Positions 10,261-21,558 of a DNA stretch of 38,062 nucleotides are shown piece after piece. How positions within the stretch are numbered: the first letter of the stretch is position 1; each line of letters starts with the position of its first letter. Position numbers and translations under genes: made by a program. The DNA is from Welwitschia mirabilis (lineage: Eukaryota; Gnetophyta; Gnetopsida; Welwitschiales). The stretch is taken from positions 84,806,686 to 84,844,747 of the forward strand of contig JBOZIK010000001.1 of NCBI GenBank assembly GCA_051453625.1, written 5' to 3'. The notes under the pieces are model-generated. The model saw only the letters and a list, made by a program, of their open reading frames with translations, was not told the DNA's origin and made no database searches.

Positions 10261-10690
10261 TGACATCACAACACATATCTCCCCTCTCAACCATAGGATA
10301 TTGAGCATTTAATATGATCACTATATTAGAGAAAGGATAACACTTTGAAGGATCAAGATAAGAATCATTATTTAAAGTCTCTATAAAGATGAAATCATAA
10401 TAAATAATGATCTTATAATGCTTTAGGAGATAAACTTGATAATTGTTTAGATCAGTTGAATATGCTACAAATATGCCAATAATATGATGATATGCACCAA
10501 ATTTGTTAGGATGTTCACTTGGAATATGGATATAGCATTTGTAACTAAAAATATGAAAATGATTTAACTTCATCATGTATCCATACCACATTTTAGCTAG
10601 AGATACTCCATTTTTAGTATACTAACTAATATGATTATTGAGATGTACTACTATGTTTACTACTTAAGATGTATCTTTTTAGCTAGAGAT
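10261..10690 (-). repeat. Duplicated integrase segment, unit A
   Basis: This unit aligns with 10848-11262 in the same orientation. Shared landmarks in order are CCCTCAACCATAGGA, a TTTAATATGAT block, ATTATTTAAAGTCTCTGTAAAG-like sequence, and at the end the 'TTTTTAGCTAGAGATA' and 'TATGATTATTGAGATGTACTA' blocks. The offset is about 585-590 bp. The terminal block is present a further time at 10677-10760, so part of it is triplicated. Coding content is the integrase C-terminal region on the minus strand. Confidence 0.7.
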
Positions 10691-10847
10691 ACTCCATTTT
10701 TAGTATATCGACTAATATAATTATTTGGATGTACTACTACATTTGTAGTACATCTTAATAACCATATTATTTGATATAAATTGCTTAATTCCTATAAATT
10801 TTAAGGTAGACATACTAATATAAGGAAATAAAGCATTACTGGTAACC

Positions 10848-11262
10848 ACATCTACCCCCTCAACCATAGGACATTTAGAATTTAATATGATTACTAGGTT
10901 AGAAGAAGGATGATACTTTAAATGATCAAGCTGATAATAATTATTTAAAGTCTCTGTAAAGATGTTACCATAAGTAATAACAATCTTAGGATTCTTTAGG
11001 AAATACACTTAATAACCCTTCTAGTCAGTTAGATATCCTATAAAGATTCCAATATATGCATGTGCTCTAAATTTGTTAGGATTTTTACTTGAACTATATA
11101 CTTATCACTTGTAATCAAAATTATAAGAAGGATTAAACTTTGACTTTTATCCATACCACTTTTTAGCTAGAGATATTATATTTTTAGTATATCAACTAAT
11201 ATGATTATTGAGATGTACTAATATGTTTACTACTTAAGATGTATCTTTGGGGTGAAGCAGTA
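10848..11262 (-). repeat. Duplicated integrase segment, unit B
   Basis: Partner of unit A (10261-10690). Unit B lies next to the integrase core signature, so it is the copy in the original position. The two units differ at many bases, so the duplication is not recent, or two related elements were joined. Confidence 0.7.
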
Positions 11263-12403
11263 AGCTAGCATAGGTCTACATAGATCACTATGAACAAACA
11301 AAATATTTTTATCGGCATGCAACCTACTTAGTGAAAATTCTATTTAGTTGCTTTGTCCATAATACATGCTTCATATTAAGGAAAATCCTATGGAATGGAT
11401 GGAAGAAGCTAGTGGCCATTCTCATGCATTGCATTTATTATATGAGGAGTAAGATGTTTCAATCGATTATGCTATAGTAGCAAGGGAAAAATTGCATAAG
11501 AGATCTCTCATAGTCTGACATAACCATCAAGATGAGAGAGCTTTCCATTCATGTAGCCTTCCATAACTAGTCATTTATTATCATCATAAATATCCATTAA
11601 GTGCTTCATCATAGAAATGGAGTGATCTTCTCACACTAAATTGAAAAGAGATAGAAGATATAACCTCAAAAACAAACATACAAAATATGTAAAATAGTCT
11701 ATGAAGAGAGCAATGTTAAGTTAAGGATAATTAAATGATATCCTTCCATAGGGATTGGTGTTCTGTCTGTGAAATAAATATGACTTAATGCTTTAATAGA
11801 GTCATTAAGATAATGATGTTAATAAGTCATGTGACAAATTATACTCCGTATCAAGAATCTACATCTCATTGTAAGGTACATGTTCACTCACACTAATAAA
11901 GTCATAGTTTTAGATACTACATTTAATTCAAAATTTTCAAAATCATTAAGAGAATTAGATTTTGTAAATACATTTGCTTTAGGTGTAGATTTTATTTTCT
12001 CCTAATAAATCCTCTAAAAGTTTGTGATGTGACCTTATCTTTTGCTTCGTAATTACTAATACTTATTCTCCTTAGGAGTGGTATTATTCTAAACTTACTT
12101 CTTCTATTACTGAGTTTCATCTGGCTTCTTCTTTTGCTATTTTTGTAGAGCCTTATCATAGTGCATTTATTTTTGTGGGTGGAATTTGCTGGTAGACTAT
12201 TTATTTTAATGAGGATGACCATGAAAATAATAATCTTTAAATATGGCATCAAAGGAAGAAGATCCTATGAAGTTAAATTGAGCTTTAGTAGAAATGAAAT
12301 CCTTATTAAGTGTTTTAAATATTATTCTATTTAATTGCTTACTACAATATAGTAACATAATATAACTATGCAAAGAAGAGTCTTCCAAGCAATAATAGAT
12401 CAA

Positions 12404-12694
12404 TTTAAGATAATAAATGCAAACTTATTTTTGTAAATTAATCTTTGCTATCTTTTTCTTAATGTCTTACATTTGTGTAATTAATTGGCTTATCTTTCCC
12501 TTCTTATAATGTAAACAATTCATGTGAGTTGTCAGATCAAGGAGCTTCAAATTATTCTTTGAGTAAAATATATTCTGTAAGGTATAGGAGTTGGTATAGC
12601 TTATTTTGATTTGGTCAATCAACTTCTTGTATTTATAGGTGATATATGTCTACATAATCTTTATTAATTTGTCACCAATAGCTTGTCAGATAGA
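12404..12694. other. Short spacer before LTR copy 2
   Basis: AT-rich, no gene. It ends in CAGATAGA immediately before the LTR. The ATAGA forms the left half of a probable target duplication. Confidence 0.5.
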
Positions 12695-12849
12695 TGTTGA
12701 GTTATTATTTGCTAATTTGATATCAAACTAATGTTTTCTATTTAGCAAAACATGTTGTATCTTATGTAGAAAATACTAATTATTATAGGTCAGAAGCTAA
12801 AACAATTTGTCATAATTAGCCTAAACCTGTCAATTTTCATACCCTTTTG

Positions 12850-13310
12850 AGGGGTCGACTAGATTCCTAAGGGATCGATCACACCTAAAGCTCACACAAA
12901 AATGAACTAAATTCAGAGGAGTCTACTAGACCTAAGCATCAAACTTTCATAGCTAATCATCAAGGGGTTAACTAGATTCCTAAGGGTTCAATTGGACCTA
13001 AGCATCAAACTTTCATGGCCAATGATCAAGGGATCAATCAAACTTGAGCATAAAATTTTTATAACCAACCATTAAGGGATCGATTGAATTCCTGAGGGAT
13101 CGACTAAACCTAGAGTAAAAAATAGTGTTATAATTTCTTTTGATCAAGGGGGCAACTAAATGAACATGTAGGTGATTGGACCATTGTTCAATCAGATCCT
13201 GAGGAGTTAACTACACATGGAGCTATAATAAATAGGAATCCATTGGAAGACCATAAGGATGATTGACTTTAGTGACAGTACCAAATGAGGTCGACCAAAA
13301 TTTAAAGGGG
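12850..13310 (+). repeat. GGTCGACC palindrome array in LTR copy 2
   Basis: About a dozen degenerate copies of the same motif as in LTR copy 1, for example GAGGGGTCGACTAGATTCC at about 12851, AAGGGATCGATCACACC at about 12869, GAGGGATCGACTAAACC at about 13094 and GAGGTCGACC at about 13287. They again tend to come in pairs about 20 nt apart. Decay is largely TCGACC to TCGATT, TTAACT or TCAATT. Confidence 0.7.
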
Positions 13311-13412
13311 TTGAATGGTTATGATAGAAACAGGATTGTTCTAACTGTTATAAACCCATTGTTACCCATTAGAAGGTCTTTTTCACTTGTAAAAACCCTA
13401 AAAAACTTCCAC

Positions 13413-13420
13413 TATATATT
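13413..13420 (+). promoter_or_regulatory. TATA-like box of LTR copy 2
   Basis: TATATATT sits at LTR offset ~718, collinear with TATAAATAG in LTR copy 1 and preceded by the same CTAAAAxxCTTCCA block. Confidence 0.4.
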
Positions 13421-13999
13421 TGCCAAGATTCAGAATCAATCTACCACTTTTGAATATTACGAAATTATTTGTTGTAATCATTGGCATTCTCTCTACCTAA
13501 CCAAAGATGAACCAAGAGCTATTGTTATCATTGTATACTTGGTTAAGTCAGTTGCACTGTATGCTTGTGGATTATACCATCTTCTCAAGTAGTGTGGCAA
13601 TACCATTCTTGAGCTAAAGATTAGGTAAAACCTGTGCATTTTGGCATACTATTATCACCACTTCACATTCTTGCTAAAGGTTGAAACTGAGCCTCTAAAA
13701 AGTCTGATTGTAAAGGTTATAGGTAAACCTAAAATACTTAGAAAGATATTAATAAAGATCCAAATTGGGCTTGGGTAGAAACTGATCATTGAGAGTGGAG
13801 TAGGGGGTTTCTGAACCACTACAAATCTTGTGTGCATCGTCTTCAATATTTCTGTGCTTTCTATTCTTTATTTTTCAAAATAGTTTAGATTTATTTATCC
13901 AAGTTTGTAGTGTTTATTTTGAGTAAAGTTTTTTTTCGAATGTATTCAATTATTTTTTAAATCCTATTCACATCCCTCTTTAGGTTTCTTAATCCTACA

Positions 14000-16900
14000 A
14001 TAGCTTCTTTAGCCTAATCCTAAAGAGGTATATGATTATGTACCAAAAACTCCTTCTTGTAACCATAAATCTGCATGATTAATATAAAATCTTCATGTCA
14101 AACCTCCCATGACTGATCATCTTAAAGGGTTACTCTAATGTTGGTCATGATCTTAGTGGTGAGCATGGATGTGAATTACTCTGAAAACCACTAAAACTTA
14201 CTCTTTGAATATGATGACAAAGATGTCATAATGAAAAAAGAATAAGAACCAAAAAAGAGTTGACAATTTGTAAGGTAAAGTCGAGAATTAGAGGGATCTT
14301 ACTCACATTTACAACTAAAAACAATCCATTCATCACACAAAGAAATCTTGTGAAACCCCTAAAAAAATATATGAAAAAAGAAGATCAAGATATGATACAA
14401 TTACAAGAAAAGAAATACTGCTTTCATTCACAACTTTAAGTAGTCTATCCAAGTCATAAATGTAATTAAAGCAAAGTGTCAAAATGGTTATGATGAAAAC
14501 GTATAGTTACAATGGAAGGGAATCAACCTTATAAATTGAGTGATCTATTCAAATCTCAAGGTATGACAATTAAGAAAGCCCTAAATTAGTGAGAACTCAC
14601 ACACAAAAGAATGGAAAAAGAGATATTTTGTTAAAAGTTTTTAATGTGAGTAAGGTAAAATTTAATGCAAAAGGACTAAATTAATTATTAAATGATGAAA
14701 ATATCAGAATTAGTTAATTTTAAAGTTTGCTTTCAAATTTGGTGGTGATCACATCTTCTCCAATGGTGGTATCCTTATCTTGAAAGAAAGTAAAAAGACA
14801 AAAGTGGATCATCTTAATGGGGTTTCTAAGTCATCAGCTAGTTTCAGTTACCTCAGTTATATTCACCCTTAAAGAAGAGAATCATGTAATCTTAGTAACC
14901 TACTTAGTAAATTTTAAATTTTATTAAACATGTGTCCCTTAATGATGAGCTCCAAGGGAACCATGCCACTATGCATCTGGCCTGAATCTAATATACCCTT
15001 AATTACTAAGATTTATGTAAGAATTTGGGCCTCGAACTACCTCAAATGTTTTCACTTAAGAAAGACATAGCTCTTTATATATCCTAAACTTCATACTTAT
15101 TATAGTTAAAACCACACAATAAGCTTTAAGAGCCTGCATAAATCCCAACACGGATCTCTATTTACCTAAAGCTCCCTCAGCCCGACACTAAGTAAAATTT
15201 ATTACTAGTAAAAATCATTTAGTATTTAAGGGGTACAAGGTAATTTCCCTTTTTATTACTTTACTTAAGTAGAATTAATAAACTTATTAAGTGTAAAAAG
15301 AGAAATCAAAAGACCAAAAACGTAAAAAAAAAAGGAACTGATTATGATATACTTGGGCTAAGTAGATTTTGCTCACCATTCAACTTAGCTTAGTCTATAT
15401 AAATAATAAAAATAAATGAAAGAAAATAAAGTCAAGGGATCTTTTTTCACATTCCAACTTGGCTTGAAAAATTAGTTTTAAGCTTACAAAGCTTCAAAAA
15501 ATTCCCAAAACTTAATCAAAAATTAAAAAGGAGCTAAAAAGAATTAAAATCCAACAACTGCCTATGTGCACTCAAAGAGGACAATGGCTAGATAATTGCT
15601 AGATAAAGTATATGTTTACGAGATAAAGCCAAAAGATAAGAAATTGCTTAGAAACTTACATGTACATGCAAAAAAGAAAAAAAATTGGCTAGACCAAAGC
15701 CAAGAACAACACATGTACATCCAAAAAGCTTAAGGATAAAAAATGAACTTCAAACTAGTTGATGATTAAGTCTTATGCTCTTAAGGTTTATGGCTAGTAT
15801 GATGGTGAAGAATGGCGATTATGTTTCCAAGGAAAGATGTTAATGCAATGTGATGTCATAGCTCATCCTCAGAATAATGAGTTATAGATCTAAAAGAATA
15901 ATGGCTCCACTTAATCAACCAGTTTGGTCAAGCATTATTTCTACAAATAGTATGATCATTGATAGTGGTATGGCATTAATAGTTTAAGTTGCTGCAGTAG
16001 GAATAAGCACATAGATGATACTCTTCTCTTATGTCTATGATTTTGATGATAAGTGTAAAGATCACTCACTTGCAAAAGAGAAGAATCTCTAAGATGGAGT
16101 AAAGTCAAGCTCTCTAAGGCAATGTTAATGATGCAATAAAAGAGTAAGATGTATAGAGTGATGTGGTGACAATATGGATGATAGAGGATGTAGATCAGCT
16201 TTTAACAATGTGGAAGATGCAAAAGAAGTATGAGTTGGTAGAAGTAAACTTAGTATCAATGCATTAAAGAGGGGCACATGAAACAATGAAGGTAATAAAC
16301 ATAGCATAATAGTGGTGCTAGGAGTGTAGTTTAGAGCGAATGTAAGCAAGCGATAGCAAGCAACATTGTCTATAAGAAACATGTCAGAATAATAGTATGA
16401 CACCTCTTTTCTCTTACCTTAATTAAGCACTACATTTTTTTCCCTTTTGTCTTCCTTCCTTCTTTAATATTATTACCTAATAGATATAATGAAACGTAAG
16501 ACTAAATTCTACTTACTTCTTTATTAGAATTTCTATATTCTAAGAAAAACAAATCATATTAATATTATATATTTACATATAGTAGTGATGTCAGAAGTTT
16601 ACATCCTCCATTTCTTCCTAGTTTTTTATCACATAAACTATATCTTATGAATAGTTAAGGAGATGTAAAATTATTATAAACATACATGGATAAGTTTTAA
16701 GGATAATACCTAACCAATATAATAAGAGGTTGCAATTCTAATTAATGGCATTCCAACTTGATATCTAACCACCCTCCAGACATTAGTTGGTTCCACTTTA
16801 GGTTCTAAACTATATAAACATGGTTGAACTTAACTCAATAGGCTTTTACTTCACCTTAGTATACCACCAAATACAGGTGACAGACAGTACGTGAGATGGA

Positions 16901-18720
16901 TGCATACTTACAAATGATCCCCACTTCCTTAAAGTATCTCTAGATGATGCGACATGATTCATCAATGTCAAGGACTCAACATATTAATTCAGAGTGATTT
17001 CATACATGGGTAGGCCAGAGAGTGGTGATTAAATCCACTTTCAGAAGGGTATTATGAAAAAAAATACAATACAACCATCTTAGTAATGAAGTCCAAGTGT
17101 AGGGATGAAGATTATTAGAATTATCTTGATTTAGTCCTATTCGATAAATATACCACATAAATTCATGTAAATAATTATAATTAATGTGAATATTTAATGG
17201 ATTATTTACCTATTTATAATAATTCTAATCATCATTTAGTTCATTTTATAGAAACAACCATAAAAAAAAACCAAGCATACAAGAACATTTCTATATTAAA
17301 GGTTATAATAATAAAAATCAACATAGAGAAAATATACTTCTCTTTTATATCTAAATAAAGAAAATATTCTTTTCTTTTCTTTCAATAATAATAAAAATTT
17401 TCAAAATATCTCAAATAACATCTTAATAATATACTTAAAGCAATTAAAACATACTTGTAGCTATGTCAATCCTAGAAACATTCTTCCATGCTCTATGACA
17501 ATCTCCATAGATTGGTGCAAACAAGGTAAACAAATAAAGTATAGCTCAAACATAATTGTTGATATATAAATCTTTGTCCAAGATTCATATTGCTATATTA
17601 TAACTCAATAAAAATAATGATAAGCTAGAGACTATTTATGTTACTTAAACTTCTAAGGTAAAAAGCTCTTACAAGCATACACATTTAAAGTAAGACCAAA
17701 AAAAAGGGTAAAAGAGGTATTTCTACAAATAAATACATTTATATGTAATTTAACTTAAATTTACTAATAGAAACATATTTTATATACTTAGTTTTCATAT
17801 AAATTTTTGTGTAATAACTTTCCTACAATTTTAAACATTAATTCTAACATTTTTAAGCTCTAGAAAGACATCATAGTTAAAACTTAATAATTAATTAATT
17901 ATAAAAAAAATTGTAGCAATTTTTCAGAAAGTAGACACATAATAAGATTTTCAGAATTTGCCTTAAATTATCTTCAAATTACAAAAATATTATTTCTAAG
18001 GTTACAATTTAAGGTTAAAAACCATCAAATTTTCTAAAATTACAATCCTACTGCACTCCACTAAAATGACCATAACTTTTAAAATACTTTGAGTTTTTAA
18101 ATGATTCAAGATGTTTTGGAAAGTTTATTCAATTCATTATAACTTAGGATGCTAAAATTTTTAGATATTTTAAGAAATAGGTACAAAAACATATATTACT
18201 GGCTTACTATTTTCTGCATTTATTTTCCAATGTATTTTAACAAATAATTTTTTTAAAAATAATTACCCATCACAAAAATTACTAGATTTACATTTTTCAT
18301 GTCTATAACATAATTCTAGACTTACGAAAAAAATTCACTAATTTATACCTACTAATTAATAATATATGATATTTTTATTCTATGCCTCTATTCTGGAAAT
18401 TTAATTTTCGCCACAACAAAAATATGATAACATTTCTACAACTACTTAAGCAAAAACTTAGATTAGTAAAATAGTAGATATAATAACTAATTACTTGTAG
18501 AATATCTTAACTAAGTTACTAATTCAAATCATTGTAGGAAAAAGAAATCAAATCAATTCAAAAAGAACCATTTACTATGAGACTTGGGATTTCTATGAAA
18601 GAGTACTAGCTTAATGAGATTTTTTTTTTAAGGATTAAAATTTTCCCATAATAAGTGGTTTAAATGTATAATAGATTAAAAATTACATAATATTGAAATA
18701 AGCATGGATGCTCGAATTCA
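14000..18720. other. Long AT-rich stretch without a recognisable gene
   Basis: I read both strands and saw no retroelement signature, no splice-compatible open gene and no RNA gene. Open frames are short and low in complexity. The 92-codon minus frame at 16125-16403 is leucine/serine/histidine-rich and has no family resemblance. This is probably old, fully decayed repeat DNA. Confidence 0.5.
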
Positions 18721-18745
18721 TTTATTTTATTTTTTTTTTTTTTTT
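18721..18745. repeat. T-rich run
   Basis: A T run of about 15 bases preceded by TTTATTTTAT. It could be the poly(A) tail of a minus-strand retroposed sequence, or simple AT-rich slippage. No body of such an element is recognised beside it. Confidence 0.4.
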
Positions 18746-19049
18746 GGTTTATGGTGAACCCCCTCATTAGTTAGCCATAATCATCCATTAGTAATCCCTC
18801 GTCACCAAGCATAAGAGACCCCTTATATCTTACTATAACATCTTGGGGAGGGCCTATGGAAGAGAATAATATTTTGTAACATAATTGTCTAAAAGACATA
18901 AATAATTCCTTAATGCAATATCACATCATTTTAATAGGAAAAAAAATCATATAGATAATAAGAGTAAAGAACTTACTTGGGAAGACTAGTAAGACCTTAA
19001 TAGTTGAAGATTGATGAAGATCCAATTCAAGAGATCCTTAGCTCTAAGC

Positions 19050-19120
19050 AAGAGAATGTGAGAGAGTGTGTGTGAGAGAGAGTGAGAGAGAGAGGGAGGG
19101 AGGGAGGGAGGGAGAGGAAA
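19050..19120. repeat. Purine microsatellite (GA)n / (GGGA)n
   Basis: GA and GTGT dinucleotide repeats pass into five GGG runs spaced by single A bases (19094-19112). All bases except a few T are purines on the plus strand. Five G-triplets with one-base loops could form a G-quadruplex. It is typical simple-sequence DNA with high length polymorphism. Confidence 0.85.
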
Positions 19121-19839
19121 GAAGAAATGCACTTGTATGGAACAAAAGAAAATCATCCACTTTTACAAGAGAGCAAAGGATCTCTATGTATAAATAAACA
19201 AAGGCATGTAGTTTAAGTTCACAAGTTCCAATGATTTAGAATTGATAAGTAGGATGAGTGATAAGTAATATTAGAGTATAAAAAGAGATCATATTTATAA
19301 CTTATGCATCTAACTAGGGTGAGTAATCTTCTTTCTTTAATTCGCAAGGTTAATTACATGCACCATTTCCTTATGCTAGGTTCTTTTTAATTCTTCATAA
19401 GCTCATAAGTAAGTTTAATCCATTCAAGACATGCATCAAAAGAATAAATGCATAAATCTTAAAATTGTCATGTGGCATAATGAGAAAAGATCTTCAATTC
19501 CAATGAATAAAACAATGAGTATGATATGAACCAAGTGTCTTTACACATATCAAGAACACAAAAATCATGGTAGAGTAAGTCTATTCATTTATCATTCTTG
19601 ATTTTAGGCAAAAGTGCATGTACTAATTCAAATGCTTATTTATTTCAAAATTCATAAAATCTATCAATCACATAATGCAAGGAAGAAAATGTTTAATCAT
19701 AATATAGTATACCTATCATATTTACTAAGAATTTAAATAAGTAAATGAGATGTAAAATATATTATTATGTCCTTTTGGAGTTTTTAATTTATGTGATTTT
19801 AATTTCTTACATAATAGAATTATCTAATTAGAGTAGAAG

Positions 19840-20063
19840 CTCTGCTAGGGTTTTAAGGCTCTAAGAGGTTTCGGCGAATCTGGAGCGCAGGAGGGCGCAA
19901 GTCTTAGAGAATCGTGGATCGGTAGGGGTAGTTTCGGTTTCTGGTCATAGAGCATGGGGGTAGTTTTGACCGTAAGATAGACTTTCATCAAGTAAGTTAC
20001 AAGAATTCTTTGTTTTGAGTTTTGATCAGATTTTTAGGGTTTTCTTGAGGGGTTTGGTCCCAA
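19840..20063 (+). other. LINE copy 1 5' leader
   Basis: This is GC-richer than the flanks. It contains GGCGAATCTGGAGCGCAGG and two G-rich blocks, GGGGTAGTTTCGG and GGGGGTAGTTTTGACC (about 19956-19971), related to the hairpin motif found through the element. An L1-type LINE promoter would be expected here. Nothing specific identifies one. Confidence 0.45.
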
Positions 20064-20810
20064 GATGGAGAATACTCAGTTCTCTAGAAAAGAAAAATCC
20101 CTTGTATTAGACATCGATGAAAATGCATGCAATGAAATCTAGAAGAAGCTTAGATTTAACCTCATTGTAAAGTTTTTTTCATTCAGTTTTTTATCTCAGT
20201 TGGATCAGATCTGTGAATGGATTACTATGAAATGGATAGGAGTCAGTAAATTTGATGTTTATTGCAATGTCAGAAGGATTGTATTATTCCAACTAAACAA
20301 TGAACAAGATCAGGATAAAATAATTGTAAGAGGACCATAGTTTTTTAGTGTTAGAGGACTTTCCTAGCCAAATAGACGTTGGGGACATAATCGGACTTGA
20401 ATTTGTTTAAGAAACTCCCAATATGGATCCGCATCCATAAGTTCTTTTGGAGTTTTGGAATGAAGATCTATTAAGGAGAATGATAAGTCAGTTTAGAGAT
20501 CTGATCAAACTTGATTGAATCACTATTAAATAGACAGGATTAGTATTAGCTAGATTCTGTGTTTGAATGAGCCTTGAGGATACTAAGGAGATCTAATCTG
20601 TAAAGTTTAGATCTAAATGGGGAACTTGTGATCTAGACGTTACATATGAGAACCTTCTTATTCCTTACACAGTCTATGGGAAATCAGGACTTCCCTCTGG
20701 AAAATGTGCTTCTTCTGAGAAGAAATGCTTATATTGTGGAAGATTGGGTCATCTACGTGAAGAATGCTAAAAAAGACCGATTGATATCGAAGAAAAGCAA
20801 AAGAAAACCT
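20064..20810 (+). pseudogene. LINE ORF1: DUF4283 + CCHC zinc knuckle(s)
   Basis: The start is the ATG of MENTQFSRKEKS. Residues ~25-100 fit DUF4283, the RNA-binding-like domain of plant LINE ORF1: LIVKFFSFSFLSQLDQI, a W..MKW.G segment, VRRIVLFQLNNEQDQDKI and IVRGP followed by TAG where Trp is expected. Further on, DVTYENL precedes CLYCGRLGHLREEC at about 20726-20767, a perfect C-x2-C-x4-H-x4-C zinc knuckle. A second, damaged knuckle (first Cys is Tyr: TYTFCGKTGHN.KIC) follows at about 20808-20855. ORF1 proteins bind element RNA and chaperone reverse transcription. Several stops and at least one frameshift between the two domains disable it. Lysine-rich residue-level debris continues to about 21100. 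Confidence 0.8.
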
Positions 20811-21264
20811 ATACTTTTTGTGGGAAGACTGGTCATAATTAGAAAATATGCTGACATAAGCAACGGAAGTAACAAATTGGAAAAAGTACCATTGTTTTTC
20901 CCAAAGAAAGTAAGAAAAATAAAGTTCCAGAATAAGAAAACCCATTTCAACCTCTTATGGATGAGAATGATACCCAATAATCCCTACACAATAAAGAATC
21001 CAATAAAGTAGAAATCCAAACAAAGGGAAGGCCCAGCAACAGAATCCTTTAAGAACAAGAAATGGTAAAGAATGTTGCAAATAGCTCCCAAGCCACTATA
21101 GAAAACACATTAAGAAAAAGATAAGCCCTAGAAAGAGGCGAAAACATCCTCAATGAATTATCTCTCATAGAATTATAGGGGATTAGGGTCCTCCTATAAG
21201 AAAAAGACCCTACGAAATTTGATTAGTCAAAATAATATTGATTTAGTTTGTTTACAGAAAATGA

Positions 21265-21361
21265 AGATAAAAAATGACATGGGATAAATAAATCTGGGGT
21301 GGCAATGGATATCTTTTACTATTGTAACCTAAGGTAACTCTGGTGGCCTTCTGGTTTCTAC
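21265..21361 (+). repeat. 97 bp repeat, left copy at gap edge
   Basis: It runs up to the gap at 21362 and matches 21462-21558, which starts at the other edge of the gap. Both are 97 bp without indels, differing at roughly 15-20 positions. Both encode the same endonuclease segment ending SGGLLVS, although the right copy reads SSGLLVS. Confidence 0.85.
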
Positions 21362-21461
21362 NNNNNNNNNNNNNNNNNNNNNNNNNNNNNNNNNNNNNNN
21401 NNNNNNNNNNNNNNNNNNNNNNNNNNNNNNNNNNNNNNNNNNNNNNNNNNNNNNNNNNNNN
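21362..21461. other. Assembly gap (100 N) inside LINE ORF2
   Basis: A gap flanked by two diverged copies of the same 97 bp. The real content may be zero, a tandem duplication, or a second LINE copy collapsed by the assembler. Confidence 0.99.
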
Positions 21462-21558
21462 AGATAAAAAATGAAATGAGAAGTATGAATTTGGAATGAC
21501 AATGGACATCTTTTACTCTTGCGGCCCAAAGTAATTCTAGTGGCCTTCTGGTTTCTAC
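21462..21558 (+). repeat. 97 bp repeat, right copy at gap edge
   Basis: Partner of 21265-21361. ORF2 continues from this copy, so it is the one collinear with the downstream endonuclease. Confidence 0.85.

Larger units (their letters stand above)
10253..12403 (-). pseudogene. pol: Copia gag-protease-integrase pseudogene (minus strand)
   Basis: Reading leftward on the minus strand, fragments appear in copia order. Unassigned gag-like pieces lie at 12403-11990. A protease-like WILDT-type stretch (here MxILDTEYNLSH) lies near 11870. HNRLKH at 11471-11454 is the 'HxRLGH' of the GAG-pre-integrase zinc domain. VHSDLCRPM near 11285 is the conserved start of the integrase core. An integrase C-terminal part reads HFHIFSYKCYIHIPSEHPNK then IVITYGNIFTETLN-like blocks ('LxxFGCxCYVHIP...', 'SRDVxFxE'). 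The integrase C-terminal segment is present twice (about 10848-11200 and 10261-10640). Stops and frameshifts are frequent. Reverse transcriptase and RNase H are absent. It may belong to the same family as the copia LTRs, but it lies in the opposite orientation. Confidence 0.75.
12695..13999 (+). repeat. Copia-type LTR, copy 2, probably solo (1305 bp)
   Basis: It begins TGTTGAGTTATT and ends AATCCTACA, and is collinear with LTR copy 1 (2622-3899). The flanking pentamers are ATAGA on the left (12690-12694) and ATAGC on the right (14000-14004), 4 of 5 identical, which suggests a decayed 5 bp target-site duplication. No polypurine tract precedes it and no primer-binding site follows. The simplest reading is a solo LTR left by recombination between two LTRs. 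The frame at 13263-13592 lies wholly within the LTR and has no family features. Confidence 0.8.

Noticed and set aside
13263-13592. 109-codon frame beginning MTLVTVPNEVDQNLKG
   Set aside because: Entirely inside copia LTR copy 2 and closed by stops in LTR copy 1, so not a conserved protein.
16125-16403. 92-codon minus-strand frame, Leu/Ser/His-rich
   Set aside because: No start context, no family motif, biased composition.
20646-21011. 121-codon plus-strand frame overlapping LINE ORF1
   Set aside because: Out of frame with the zinc knuckles (C-x2-C-x4-H-x4-C), which are the real coding content here.
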